Shown: positions 1-9,454, numbered from the stretch's first letter. The stretch is DNA of 64,000 bases from an uncultured Eggerthellaceae bacterium (GCA_949840905.1 CATKXW010000004.1:1-64000); one strand, 5' to 3'. Made by a program: numbers and translations. Notes: generated from the letters alone by a model not told the origin.

Positions 1-2
1 GC

Positions 3-374
3 TCATCGGATGGCGCGACCTTGGGGACATCCGATATCTTCTCGGTCGAGGGCACCGACCGCTCCTCTTCGGTGGAGCTGACCGTGGAAGGGGACAGGGC
101 AGATGGCGCCTCCTCCTCTCCTCTGTCGCTGAACCTCGGAGCGAATGGCCAGGCGCTCCCCTCTGCCGCCCATGGCATGGGAGCCTTCGATAAGGAGAGC
201 CCTTTGAACCTCTCCTTCGGGCTGAGCTTCCTGCCGGGATGTCCGGACCCCTCCTCCTTCGAGGCTCTGAGCGATCCTTCCTTCAAGGACGGCCATGAGC
301 AGGACGGCTCTCGGAAAGCCTACAGGATGGCACGCCTTCTGTTCACTTTAGAGATGGCCCCTCCTCTGAGCTGA
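3..374 (+). other. possible 3' end of a CDS cut by the left edge
   Basis: This frame is open from the left edge to a TGA at 372-374. There is no convincing start inside the window, only an internal TTG at 21 and an ATG further in. The peptide is rich in Ser, Leu, Gly and Asp and matches no family I recognise. It may be the C-terminus of a surface protein, or a chance open frame in GC-rich DNA. Low confidence. Confidence 0.2.
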
Positions 375-1107
375 GAGAGGGCACCTCATACGATGCGAAG
401 CGGCCAGGGAGAGCAGATGCCCCTCCCTGGTCGCTTCGTGCGTGCAGGAGGGAAGAGGAGAGAGGGGCGCAGGAAGAGCGAGAGCGGAAGAAGGGAGCAC
501 AGGAAGAGGAAAGAAGGGAGGAGCGAGAGAGGAAAGGGAAGGGGAAGGTCGAGCGCCTCTTGATCGCCTTCGCGGGTTTTTGGACGATGTGGCGCACGTG
601 CATTGTCGATCCTTCCCGCCGTCGACTGCCCCTCCCCTCGCTCCCTATGCTCGACGATGGGATCGCTCTAAGCAGGCCACTTTGAACAGGCATTTCATCG
701 AGGGCACACAAAAATCCTACAGTTCCTTCATATCGAATGGATTGACATCTGGGGCTTTATGGCTTTAGAGTTCTTGTTCAACTCGAGGTCATTCGGGAAA
801 GGCCTTGGGGGATGAGCGTGCGGTGCGGGAACACCGTTCGTTCATGGGCGTGCGGCGAGTGCGGGAACACTGGTCGTGCGGCTGAGTGTCAACGTGACCG
901 ATAATGCGAGTCGGAGAACGTTCTTTCTTGCTGCGGACGATCTGTCCGTGGCTATTCTTCGTCGAGCGTGCCGGGGCACGCTGTCATTCGAAATATGAGC
1001 GGCAGGGTGTAGAGATGTGCTCGGTCGTTCGAAACGAGCAGTCGTTTGCGAAGCTATTCGCGCCGATCGCTCGCACAATGCGAACACAATGCGAAAAGAG
1101 GTGCAGC
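375..1107. other. gene-poor stretch with a polypurine tract and a short direct repeat
   Basis: I see no convincing gene here. Bases 444-549 are almost entirely purine on the plus strand. At 816-834 and 848-870 a short motif is repeated: GCGTGCGG followed, directly or after 4 nt, by TGCGGGAACAC. The open frame of the giant gene downstream extends back to an ATG at 904, but 904-1107 reads as Arg/Cys-rich and unconvincing, so it is more likely leader than protein. Confidence 0.4.
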
Positions 1108-4100
1108 ATGATGCGGGATCATGTTGTTGGGCGCACGCTGGCGTGCGACCGTGTTGCGCACGGGAAGGCGCAACGAACGGGCTGTCTGACCGATATGCCC
1201 CCGAGCGCGTATGCGCATCAAGCAGATGCAGCCGCTAATCCTATTGCCATTTCGAATCTTGAAGTCCCTATCGAAACGACCAAAAGAGCGTTGCGAAGCG
1301 CTCGCAATAAGCTGATGCCCATGGCGCTGAGCATCGCGCTCGCGTTCACTTGCACGCCAGCCGCTGGTGTCGCTTACGGAGCTGAGAGCGACTCTGCCGG
1401 CATCGAGAGCGCGACTTCGGATGGCGGAAGCGGGGAAGGCGTCGATCCGGCGGTCGACAGCGCTGCCGTTTCTGCTGCTCCTAACGAGGCCGGCGAGCAA
1501 GAGCAACCTATCGTGAGCGGCTCGGTGCAGCGTTCTTTCGTCGTAGCGACGACGCTCAAGAATACGACCGTTCCTATCGTGAAGGCGACGTTGCCGCTCA
1601 TGTCGACGGCCGCTGATCAGGGCCTCGTGCAGTCTGACGACCCTGATGAGGATCGAGCCGATCCCGACGATACGGCAGCAAGCAGCCCCCAAGTGCGCGG
1701 GTCTCTCGTTCATGATGGCATGATCTTCGCGATGACCGCCGATGACGAGATGGCCCTGGTAGCCATCGATGCTGCCAAGCTGGATGGGGCCGCGACTGCC
1801 GAACGGATGCTGGCGTTGCCAACGAAGCTCGCTCCCAGCAAGACCGAGACCTATCGGCTCACCTCCATCGCGTCGCAGGTCTTCGGTAATGCGCAGACGA
1901 TTCGAGAGCAGAAGGCGACCGCCGAGCCTGCTTCCGAGGCGGACGGCGCACCGCACGATCCCAGTGAAGCGGAGGCGCTCGACGAGGGAGACGACGATCC
2001 TCACGTTATTGCTCCCGCTCTTGAGGATGGCGATGCCCCAGACGCGTCTTCTACGGCGGAAGCGTCGAGCGATGAAGGGTCGGCCGTCGAAGAGCCCCTG
2101 GTGTGCTTGGGCATACCGGCTACGGTGCGCGATATCGCCGCCGACGCCTTCGAGAACTACGAGCCTCTCGAGTACCTGATGGTAGCCGAGGGCAACGAGA
2201 CCTATTCCTCTTATGACGGCGTGCTCTACGACGCCGCCCAGACCAGCCTCCTGCTCGTTCCCGAGGGCAGGCGGGGTGCTGTCCGCATACCTGATACGGT
2301 GGTGAAGGTGGACGCCGAGATGTTCTCGCATCGCGACGATCTGGCCCTCATCATCGATGCGGGCAGCACAGCCATCACCTCGGAAGACGGGTTTCTCCAT
2401 GACCAAGACCTGAGCACTTTCGATTTCCCCATCCCTATCGCTGTGGTCGACCAGAACACCGTGGTCGCAGCCACCCCGAACTTCAGCGAGACAGCTGTGG
2501 ATGACGGGCCGTTCTATGATGAGATCCAGTGGGTCGAGGCTCTTGCAAACGCTCCAGACACCATCGAGCTTTGGGTGGAAGGATCCGAGGCGATAGAGAA
2601 TGATCAGACAGCAGAGGAACCCTTTGAACGGACGAACGCCGTCGTTTCGCTCGAGACTGCGAGCGCTATCGACCCCATCGCTGCTGGCTTCGATAGCGGA
2701 TCTTTCTCCGATGAAGCAGAGATGACGCAAGATCAGAGCTTTGGTGCTGAACAAACCGATGGACCATCTTCGCTGATGAACGCCTTGGATCATCCTGAAG
2801 GTGGCATGCAGACGAACGAGAACATCGTTTATGTTGACGAAGACTACGTCCTCGCGACGCCGCAGAGCGCTACCTATATCGAGAACGATCGTGGCACGTT
2901 GCAATATCGCGCCTCCTTCTCGTTTGCTCGCTCGACGAACGTATACGTGAAAGGCGACATACCAACTACTGATGGTGGCCAGAACGCGCATTGGCTACTG
3001 GAAAACGGCAAGCTGAGCATATGGTGCGACAAGGATGACGACGGAAATAGCTATGTGATCAGCGGCGACTTCCTGGTCGAGGCCTCAGATGTTCCTTGGG
3101 CTTCGGTGAGGGCTCTCGTAGATCAGGTTCATATGGATAGGGATCTTCGTGCCGAGTCGCTCTTCTATTGGTTCGCTTATATGACGAACCTCAAGGATGC
3201 GAACGGTATATTCATTCCTGAGGGGTGCATGGACACCCGAGCCATGTTCTATTACTGCTCGAGCCTGGTCAGGCTTCCCTCTGATCTTGAGCTTCCGACT
3301 AGCGTAGAGAATGTCTATATCATGTTCGAGGGTTGTTCATCGCTGACCGCTATTCCTGCCGGTTTTACAGCGGAGCATGTGACGACCTCCATTCGATGTC
3401 TGTTCAAATACTGCACGTCCCTCGTTGCGCTTCCTGCTGGTTTCAGGCTTCCTGCGGCCATGCCTTGGGATGGCAGCATTCCATACGAGCATGTTTTCTA
3501 TCGCTGCGACGCGCTCACGGCATTTCCGGATGGGTTCGATCTGCCCTCCCTTCCTGCGGGCCACTCCTATGAGGCTTCCATGCTGCTGTGCGCCGATCCC
3601 ACACCGACCTATTGCGTCAGTCCAGGCGCTAATCTGGCCGCTTACTTCGCGACCTTCGGGGGTACGGATCCGTCTTCATGCGGGCGCACGCTGACCAGTA
3701 GCGTTCCGGCTGGTTACTCGAAGGTGGACTTCATGGCGAATGACGCCGTGACCATGACCCAGCTCATCGGGCCAGATAAGATGATCCATGATCCGGCCGA
3801 CCCAGGTATCGCTGGCTATAGGTTCGGCGGTTGGTATACCAGCACGAGCTTCGTCACCCTTTACGATTTCTCACGGCCCTACGATGAACAAGCCTCAGAA
3901 TACCCCTATGCTGGTAAGCTCTACGCGCTCCTTCTTAAGGAGGATGAGCTATCGTACAGCGGTGATCTTCCGACCACCGATGGGAACATGAATGCTCATT
4001 GGTCGTTCGAAGATGGCGTCCTGAGCCTTTGGTGCGATACCGATTCGGAGGGCAATAGCTACGTGATATCCGACGAAGGCGTTGCTTATGGTGAGCGAGA

Positions 4101-7100
4101 AGCTCCTTGGAATCCGATCAAAACGCTCGTGACCAGCATACATATGGATCCTGCTCTCAAAACGGAGACCATGTCGCTTTGGTTCAATGGCATGGCGAAT
4201 CTTGTCGATGCCTCAGGTGCGTTCATACCGGAAGGCTGCTTGGATGCTTCGGGCATCTTCAAGAACTGTGCTCGACTCACGACCCTTCCGGCTGATCTGG
4301 TGATTCCTGCGAGCGTGAAAACGGTCTATACCTTGTTCGAAGGGTGTTTCGCCTTGAAGACGGTGCCGCAGAACTTCTCGGTGGAGCATGTGGGAGATAT
4401 TAGGTGTCTGTTCAAGCACTGCACCTCGTTGGTCTCGCTTCCCGAGCGCTTCAGGTTGCCGTCTTCCATTGAGTGGGATGGCACCGGCCATATTCCCTAT
4501 GAGCATGTCTTCTACAACTGCTACTCGCTCACTTCGCTTCCAGCAGGATTCGATCTACCGTCCATCCCATCAGGGCAAGCTTATTCGCGAGATACGATGT
4601 TGTGCATCGCGCCGACGGTCACCTATTGCAAGGATCCGGGCCCCAATCTGGTCAGATACTTCGCTGATTTCGGGGGAGAGGGCAGTAGCAAATGCAATCG
4701 CACCTTGAGCACGACGGTTCCCTCGGGCTATTCGTCGGTCGTGTTCATGTATGGCGACGAGGTGCTCTCTACTCAGCTGATAGGTTCTGACGGTATGATC
4801 GTCGATCCAGGGGATCCGCGTATCGAGAATCTTTCTTTTGCTGGATGGTTTACTGATGCCGGCCATTCATCTCGTTACAATTTCTCGCTACCATGGAACG
4901 CTCAAGCGGTATTGACGCCTTTCTCTGGTACGTTGTACGCGCTATTGATCGATGCGACGACGCTCGTGACCGAAGGGGATCTTCCAACGACCGACGGTGG
5001 CCAGAACGCCCATTGGCGATTTGACGACGGCACATTGAGCATTTGGTGTGATAAGGGACCAGACGGGAATAGCTATGTGATCAGTTCGGGCATTTGCACG
5101 GGCATAGATGGACCATGGCATGCGCTTCGAACGCTCGTTACCGATATCAAGATGGATCCCGATGTGAAGGCTGAGAGCGTCGACTTCTGGTTCGCCGGTA
5201 TGACGAACCTCGTAAAGCTGGGATCGGGCATGGTATTCGTTCCAGATGGATGCGTGACTTCTGAGGCTATGTTCAAGAATTGTACGAGCCTTGAGACCTT
5301 GCCTGCCGATTTCTCTCTTCCTGTAGGGATGGAATCGGTCTATACCATGTTCGAAGGGTGCTCTGCCTTGCGGACAGTCCCTGCTGGATTTACGGCCGAA
5401 CATGTTACCAGGAGCGTGCGCTGCCTGTTCAAGTTCTGCATCTCGTTATCGACGCTGCCCGAGGGTTTTCGACTTCCGGCTCGTCTCGGTTTCGGGGAGG
5501 TTTCCGGTGATATTCCCTACGAGCATGTTTTCTATCGCTGCGATTCTCTCGCCTCGTTCCCGCCTGGGTTCGATATTCCCTCGATACCTTCTGGTAGCGC
5601 TTATTCGAGGGAGATGATACTGGTGCCCAAAGCCACCCTTACCTATTGTTCCAGTCCTGGTCCGAATCTGGTCAAATACTTCGATGATTTTGGCGGCGAA
5701 GGTCCGACCAAGTGCGGAAGGACCCTGGCGACCACCATTCCTTCTGGTCGGACCAAGGTCGATTTCGTGCGGATCGGCGATACACCTGAAGAGGATTCGG
5801 TCATCGCCAGCCAGATGATCGGTTCAGATAACATGATCCCTGATCCGGGAGATCCCGGTATCTTTGGCACCACGTTCGCCGGTTGGTTCATCGATCGGTC
5901 GTGTCGCATCTCCTATGACTTCTCGGTACCGTTCGATCGACAGTCGAGCGTAGGGTCCTTCGATGGACGGCTGTACGCGCAATTGTTGCCGAGCCACACG
6001 ATAACGTGGAACGTCAACGGGGGAACGTGGTCTGCTGAGGCATGGGATAGCTTCGATCGGCGCACGACCGTATCCCATGGTGGTGTTCCCGTGCAACCGA
6101 TCGAGCCGCAGCGGATCGGTTATGACTTCATAGGATGGAACATAGACCCCGACGCGATCAGCGAGAGCGTTGTTGGAGCCCGGGAGGACGCTACCTATTA
6201 CGCTCTATGGAAGGAACGTTCCTATACGATAACGTATGTGGCGAACAAGGGTGGCAGTATGGTGAGCGCTCCAGCTCCGAAGACCGTCAAATTCGAGACA
6301 GAGAGCTTCCTGCTGCCAAGCTCTGCCGTGGCCGCTCGAATCGGGTTCGGGCTGGTTGGTTGGACCATCGACGAGGACCCTGACGATCTGTGGGCGAGCG
6401 CCACGCTTCCGACAGATGGGGTAGGGGCGTGCGACGCGATGGTCACGGTCAAAACGCTCTTCGCAGGAGGGGAGCCGCCTTCCAGCTCGTTTGACCTCTA
6501 CACGCTCTGGCGTCATAACCAGTACGACATCGTCTACGATCTTGGCGGTGGTGCCTGGAAGGATGAAGAAGGGCCAGCTAGCTATCAGTATAGTCTTCCT
6601 GAGGCGGGCGAATCAGGAGTTGTCGTCATCCCGTATCCTGTGCGCGACCGCTGGATCTTCAGCGACTGGAAGGTCGAGCGTATCGATGCGAGCGGGAATC
6701 CATTAACTGACACGAGCGGATTCGGCGCAGATGAAGGTATCGATGCTCCAAGTGAAGCCTTCGATGAGAACGCATATCGGCTGACTGCCGCGACGCGAGG
6801 CCACTGGAAGCTAACTGTTATCTGGCAGCCCGTTGTTTCTATCGATCTTCCCATCGAGGGCGTCTACGATGACGATGATCCGCAAGATAGCAATGAGATA
6901 ACGATCTATCTCGACACCAACACTGGTTTATCGGGTACCGCCCAGGGCGTCGAGGCCGCGCGGATGACCTCTTTCGAGATCCGATCAACGACTCCCGTGT
7001 CCACTACGCTGTCCATCGCTTCGCGAGCGGAGTCTGACGACCATCTTCTTTCGCTGCTCTCAGGCAGCAAGAGGCAAGAGTTCATCGATTCGATGCGCTT

Positions 7101-7428
7101 CTCGGTGGCGTTCACCGGCGGTGTGAGCGAGCTAGATGGAGTCGATGTCGACGAGAATGGCAACAAGACGGTAGTGCGCATTCTCGATCGCAAGAATGAT
7201 GTGCTCTCGCCGACTGAGCGACTGCACGTAGTGCCTTGCCTGACCGCACCTATATATGTAAGAGGTGCGCTCGATCTTCTTGCGAATACCGACTTGATAC
7301 GGAGTGGCGATGTTTCCATTAGAAGGACCGAGGAAAAGGGGCCGCTGGCTGAGCTGATATGGACCGTAGATGCGAGCGAATGGTACGAGGAGAATCTTCC
7401 GGGTATTCTTTCGGGTGCTGCGGTTTGA
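1108..7428 (+). CDS. giant secreted repeat protein (BspA-like LRR, three ~340-aa repeats, Listeria-Bacteroides repeats)
   Basis: Probably an exported surface or adhesion protein of about 2106 aa; function unknown. The start is ambiguous. ATG 1108 is preceded by AAAAGAGGTG with a 6-nt gap, but the frame is open to ATG 904 and another ATG lies at 1195. A hydrophobic export segment (ALSIALAFTCTPAAGVAYGA) begins only near residue 72, so the N-terminus is unusually long for a signal peptide. Residues ~335-430 resemble a BspA-type leucine-rich segment. Three tandem units start near residues 611, 947 and 1286 (nt ~2941, ~3949, ~4966), each opening with a G-D-x-PTTDG motif, carrying C-x-SL-x-x-LP repeats and ending in a GGW/AGW-type Listeria-Bacteroides repeat. 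Three more such beta repeats follow (nt ~5998-6840). The C-terminus has neither a sorting motif nor a membrane helix, so retention at the surface is unexplained. The sequence is more AT-rich than the two giants downstream. Confidence 0.85.
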   Translation: MMRDHVVGRTLACDRVAHGKAQRTGCLTDMPPSAYAHQADAAANPIAISNLEVPIETTKRALRSARNKLMPMALSIALAFTCTPAAGVAYGAESDSAGIESATSDGGSGEGVDPAVDSAAVSAAPNEAGEQEQPIVSGSVQRSFVVATTLKNTTVPIVKATLPLMSTAADQGLVQSDDPDEDRADPDDTAASSPQVRGSLVHDGMIFAMTADDEMALVAIDAAKLDGAATAERMLALPTKLAPSKTETYRLTSIASQVFGNAQTIREQKATAEPASEADGAPHDPSEAEALDEGDDDPHVIAPALEDGDAPDASSTAEASSDEGSAVEEPLVCLGIPATVRDIAADAFENYEPLEYLMVAEGNETYSSYDGVLYDAAQTSLLLVPEGRRGAVRIPDTVVKVDAEMFSHRDDLALIIDAGSTAITSEDGFLHDQDLSTFDFPIPIAVVDQNTVVAATPNFSETAVDDGPFYDEIQWVEALANAPDTIELWVEGSEAIENDQTAEEPFERTNAVVSLETASAIDPIAAGFDSGSFSDEAEMTQDQSFGAEQTDGPSSLMNALDHPEGGMQTNENIVYVDEDYVLATPQSATYIENDRGTLQYRASFSFARSTNVYVKGDIPTTDGGQNAHWLLENGKLSIWCDKDDDGNSYVISGDFLVEASDVPWASVRALVDQVHMDRDLRAESLFYWFAYMTNLKDANGIFIPEGCMDTRAMFYYCSSLVRLPSDLELPTSVENVYIMFEGCSSLTAIPAGFTAEHVTTSIRCLFKYCTSLVALPAGFRLPAAMPWDGSIPYEHVFYRCDALTAFPDGFDLPSLPAGHSYEASMLLCADPTPTYCVSPGANLAAYFATFGGTDPSSCGRTLTSSVPAGYSKVDFMANDAVTMTQLIGPDKMIHDPADPGIAGYRFGGWYTSTSFVTLYDFSRPYDEQASEYPYAGKLYALLLKEDELSYSGDLPTTDGNMNAHWSFEDGVLSLWCDTDSEGNSYVISDEGVAYGEREAPWNPIKTLVTSIHMDPALKTETMSLWFNGMANLVDASGAFIPEGCLDASGIFKNCARLTTLPADLVIPASVKTVYTLFEGCFALKTVPQNFSVEHVGDIRCLFKHCTSLVSLPERFRLPSSIEWDGTGHIPYEHVFYNCYSLTSLPAGFDLPSIPSGQAYSRDTMLCIAPTVTYCKDPGPNLVRYFADFGGEGSSKCNRTLSTTVPSGYSSVVFMYGDEVLSTQLIGSDGMIVDPGDPRIENLSFAGWFTDAGHSSRYNFSLPWNAQAVLTPFSGTLYALLIDATTLVTEGDLPTTDGGQNAHWRFDDGTLSIWCDKGPDGNSYVISSGICTGIDGPWHALRTLVTDIKMDPDVKAESVDFWFAGMTNLVKLGSGMVFVPDGCVTSEAMFKNCTSLETLPADFSLPVGMESVYTMFEGCSALRTVPAGFTAEHVTRSVRCLFKFCISLSTLPEGFRLPARLGFGEVSGDIPYEHVFYRCDSLASFPPGFDIPSIPSGSAYSREMILVPKATLTYCSSPGPNLVKYFDDFGGEGPTKCGRTLATTIPSGRTKVDFVRIGDTPEEDSVIASQMIGSDNMIPDPGDPGIFGTTFAGWFIDRSCRISYDFSVPFDRQSSVGSFDGRLYAQLLPSHTITWNVNGGTWSAEAWDSFDRRTTVSHGGVPVQPIEPQRIGYDFIGWNIDPDAISESVVGAREDATYYALWKERSYTITYVANKGGSMVSAPAPKTVKFETESFLLPSSAVAARIGFGLVGWTIDEDPDDLWASATLPTDGVGACDAMVTVKTLFAGGEPPSSSFDLYTLWRHNQYDIVYDLGGGAWKDEEGPASYQYSLPEAGESGVVVIPYPVRDRWIFSDWKVERIDASGNPLTDTSGFGADEGIDAPSEAFDENAYRLTAATRGHWKLTVIWQPVVSIDLPIEGVYDDDDPQDSNEITIYLDTNTGLSGTAQGVEAARMTSFEIRSTTPVSTTLSIASRAESDDHLLSLLSGSKRQEFIDSMRFSVAFTGGVSELDGVDVDENGNKTVVRILDRKNDVLSPTERLHVVPCLTAPIYVRGALDLLANTDLIRSGDVSIRRTEEKGPLAELIWTVDASEWYEENLPGILSGAAV
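2941..5990 (+). repeat. three tandem ~1.0-kb coding repeats
   Basis: Each unit encodes about 336-340 aa with the same order of motifs: PTTDG-x-x-NAHW, a NSYVIS segment, IPEGC or VPDGC, CLFK, IPYEHVFY, then TYC followed by GPNL or GANL. Units begin near 2941, 3949 and 4966. The nucleotide copies have clearly diverged from one another, so the duplication is not recent, although the length is well conserved. Confidence 0.85.
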
Positions 7429-7460
7429 GGGGATGGTTATCTTATCGATCGAGCTTCGTC

Positions 7461-7492
7461 GAACAGGGCACCGGGAGGCCGGTGTCCTGTTC
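7461..7492 (+). terminator. hairpin after the first giant gene
   Basis: Arms of 14 nt at 7461-7474 and 7479-7492 pair with one G-T wobble around a 4-nt loop (GAGG). Only a short T-rich run (CATTT) follows, so it is a plausible but not ideal intrinsic terminator, 32 bp past the stop codon. Confidence 0.55.
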
Positions 7493-7663
7493 ATTTCAGG
7501 GTCGTGACCCTGCCCGGCGCGCGAAGCGCGACGGGAACTAAACCGCCCGCTATGCGGGTGCGCATCGAAGGCTTCGTCCTTGTAAACCGAAAGGCCACCG
7601 TCCAAGGATATGATGCGAGCGCTCAAGTCGTATCAGCCTTGGAAAGGTGGCCGTTCTGGTAAA

Positions 7664-7900
7664 CGAATCATAGTGGAGCAAGGGCTCTTCGCCTGCGGCC
7701 CGAAGGAACTCCGGGAACGTGAGCGGATGCATCTGCACGCGCTCCTCCTCGGAAGGGATGACGATGCCTTCGACGTTCTCGCGGATGGATATGAGCGATC
7801 CTGTCTCCAGATAATCGTAACGGCCATCCGCCACGAGGTACTTTATGGCCTGTCGTAGAGCTCTCTTTGAAGTTCCATGGGAATACCGCCTGGTGTCGTA
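7664..7900 (-). pseudogene. fragment of an AAA_14/DUF4143-type ATPase
   Basis: A minus-strand frame encodes a segment typical of prokaryotic AAA_14 ATPases: LRQAIKYLVADGRYDYLETG, then GSLISIRENV and IPSEEERVQM, ending in the FPEFL region. The recognisable part is only about 65 codons. The upstream P-loop (Walker A) domain is absent, a stop lies immediately upstream in frame, and the downstream DUF4143 part is not recognisable. Intact relatives are about 400 aa, so this is an internal remnant. The frame stays open to about 7550, but the extra residues do not resemble the family. Confidence 0.7.
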
Positions 7901-7926
7901 TTATGCGTCAATGCGCAGACTGTCAA
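7898..7926 (-). promoter_or_regulatory. near-consensus sigma70 promoter, minus strand
   Basis: Read on the minus strand, TTGACA (7921-7926) and TAATAC (7898-7903) are separated by exactly 17 nt. A 15-bp direct repeat, ATGCGTCAATGCGCA on the plus strand, lies at 7903-7917 inside the spacer and again at 7937-7951 just upstream of the -35 box. Two identical sites placed this way look like operator copies. The promoter points into the ATPase fragment. Confidence 0.6.
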
Positions 7927-8575
7927 CATACTCAAAATGCGTCAATGCGCAAGGTAGCGTGAGGCGAACGCGACCGCTCCTCTCCGTGGCGTCCCTCTTC
8001 GGTCCGCGCTCCCTTCCCGTGATCATGCTCCTTTGCCCGCCAGCGCGAGCGGTGGAGCATGGTCGTGGGAAGGACGATATGGAGGGGCTCGCTGATGCGA
8101 GAGCTGCTCCCCCCCCCTGCGATGCGTAGAGAGCTGCTACATATATATATGTATAGAAAGGGAGGGATATGTATATAAGGGGAGGGCCGATCCGCGAAGC
8201 GAGCTGAATGGTTGGAAAGGGGGGGCCGATCCACGAAGCGAGCTGAACGGGCGGGAGGGAGGGGAGCGTTCGGTTGACCTCGCAAATCGGCTGATGCAAG
8301 GGGAGTTGTGCGAGTTTGTGAAGGGGGTGTGAAGGCTTAAGGAAAGCTGAAAGAAAGGCTTGAACCTGAAAATAACCTGTTGTATTGTACGTAACTGAAA
8401 GAAACCTGAAAACTTTGCGTTACCAACTGGAAGCAAATGCGACCTCTTGGGAGGCAAGGAAAAACTTCCCAAGCGGAAGCTGCCGCGCAAAAGGTCACAG
8501 GCTTCTTGGTCGAGAAAAGCAAAGTAAGGGTGGAGGAAGGGATTCCTCCGGAAGAAAGAAGAAGGAGAGATCAAG
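7927..8575. other. long intergenic region and leader of the 8576 gene
   Basis: No gene is visible. The region has an AT-rich alternating stretch (8140-8180) and a 25-bp direct repeat with one mismatch (8184-8208 and 8223-8247, 39-nt period). From 8330 to 8570 there is an A-rich segment with several short self-complementary stretches, for example CTTCC/GGAAG around 8464-8480. I recognise no riboswitch family. The leader ends in a strong ribosome binding site, AGAAGGAGAG, at 8562-8571. Confidence 0.4.
8184..8247. repeat. 25-bp direct repeat pair
   Basis: The copies at 8184-8208 and 8223-8247 share GGGCCGATCC-x-CGAAGCGAG and then CTGAA, with one mismatch and a 39-nt period. Role unknown. Confidence 0.8.
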
Positions 8576-9454
8576 ATGAAAAAGTCGTCTAAGATCTTCG
8601 GCAGCCTCGCTGTCTCCGCCGCTCTGGTGATGGGCACCGCCGTTCCGGCTTTCGCTGACACCACCAGCGATACGTCTGTCGACACCAACATGGACGCTCA
8701 CACCGGTGCTCAGACCGCTCTGACCCACAGTGGTACCGACAAGTCCAAGGGCGAGGGCACCACGACCGTCAACATCAGCACCTACACCTCTCAGATCTCT
8801 GTGACGGTGCCGCTGAGCGTTCAGTTCGCTTTGGACACCAATGGTGGCGCGGGCTATGCTCCCACCAACTACAAGATCATCAACGGTACCGTTGTGCCGG
8901 TCGAAGTGGTCTCCGCTGCGATCAGCAAGGGCACTGACGGCAAGTACGACTTCGGCACCACTGCCTCTACCGTGAGCGGCGGCACCGCCGTGGGCAGCGG
9001 CACCATCGGCGACCTGTACGCCGACTTCACGCCGGTTCCGGCTGCTGACACTGACACGACCGCTACCACGCATCTGTTCCTCGAGAAGGACAAGGCCACC
9101 CAGACTCTCGGCTGGGAGATCGGTGCCAAGCAGGCCGGTGGCAGCATGACCTACACTTGGAATGGCTCCTCCTACACTTCTCTTGACGACCTGAAGGCCG
9201 CCATCATTCCTGAGCTGGGCGATTCTTCGAATGCTAGCTTCATCAACGGCGCTGCGGATCTGACGGCTTTGAACAAGGCTATCGATAAGTGCAACACGCT
9301 GGATAGCACCTCCATCGCTCACGCTACTGCTGAGGGTTCCGACGGCTCCGTCGAGCTGGGCTTCACCATCAAGGCTTCTTCCTCCGTGCTGAAGAGCGCC
9401 GAGGCGACGACCAACAACGCCGCTAAGGTTGTCTACACCGTGCAGGTGGCCTAA
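8576..9454 (+). CDS. small secreted beta-rich surface protein
   Basis: A 292-aa exported protein with a clean signal peptide: MKKSSK, a hydrophobic stretch, and probable cleavage after AVPAFA (residue ~27). The mature part is Thr/Ser/Ala-rich. It contains a segment (ISVTVPLSVQFALDTNG, then NYKIINGTVVPVEV) typical of small Gram-positive surface beta-sandwich proteins related to WxL or camelysin-like families; the exact family is uncertain. There is no sorting motif or C-terminal helix. The ribosome binding site is very strong and codon use is highly regular, so high expression is likely. It lies between the first giant and the membrane protein at 9762, and a strong terminator follows, so it is probably transcribed on its own. 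It could be a matrix, S-layer-like or fibre subunit. Confidence 0.8.
   Translation: MKKSSKIFGSLAVSAALVMGTAVPAFADTTSDTSVDTNMDAHTGAQTALTHSGTDKSKGEGTTTVNISTYTSQISVTVPLSVQFALDTNGGAGYAPTNYKIINGTVVPVEVVSAAISKGTDGKYDFGTTASTVSGGTAVGSGTIGDLYADFTPVPAADTDTTATTHLFLEKDKATQTLGWEIGAKQAGGSMTYTWNGSSYTSLDDLKAAIIPELGDSSNASFINGAADLTALNKAIDKCNTLDSTSIAHATAEGSDGSVELGFTIKASSSVLKSAEATTNNAAKVVYTVQVA

Noticed and set aside
904-1107. N-terminal extension of the first giant protein
   Set aside because: Composition is Arg/Cys-rich and unlike the rest, and a good ribosome binding site precedes ATG 1108.
1054-2991. 645-codon minus-strand frame opposite the first giant
   Set aside because: Arg/Gly/His-rich shadow. The plus-strand frame continues unbroken and carries BspA-like and repeat domains.
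8330-8480. Possible c-di-GMP or other known riboswitch in the 8576 leader
   Set aside because: Some short fragments look suggestive, but no full conserved core of a known class could be matched.
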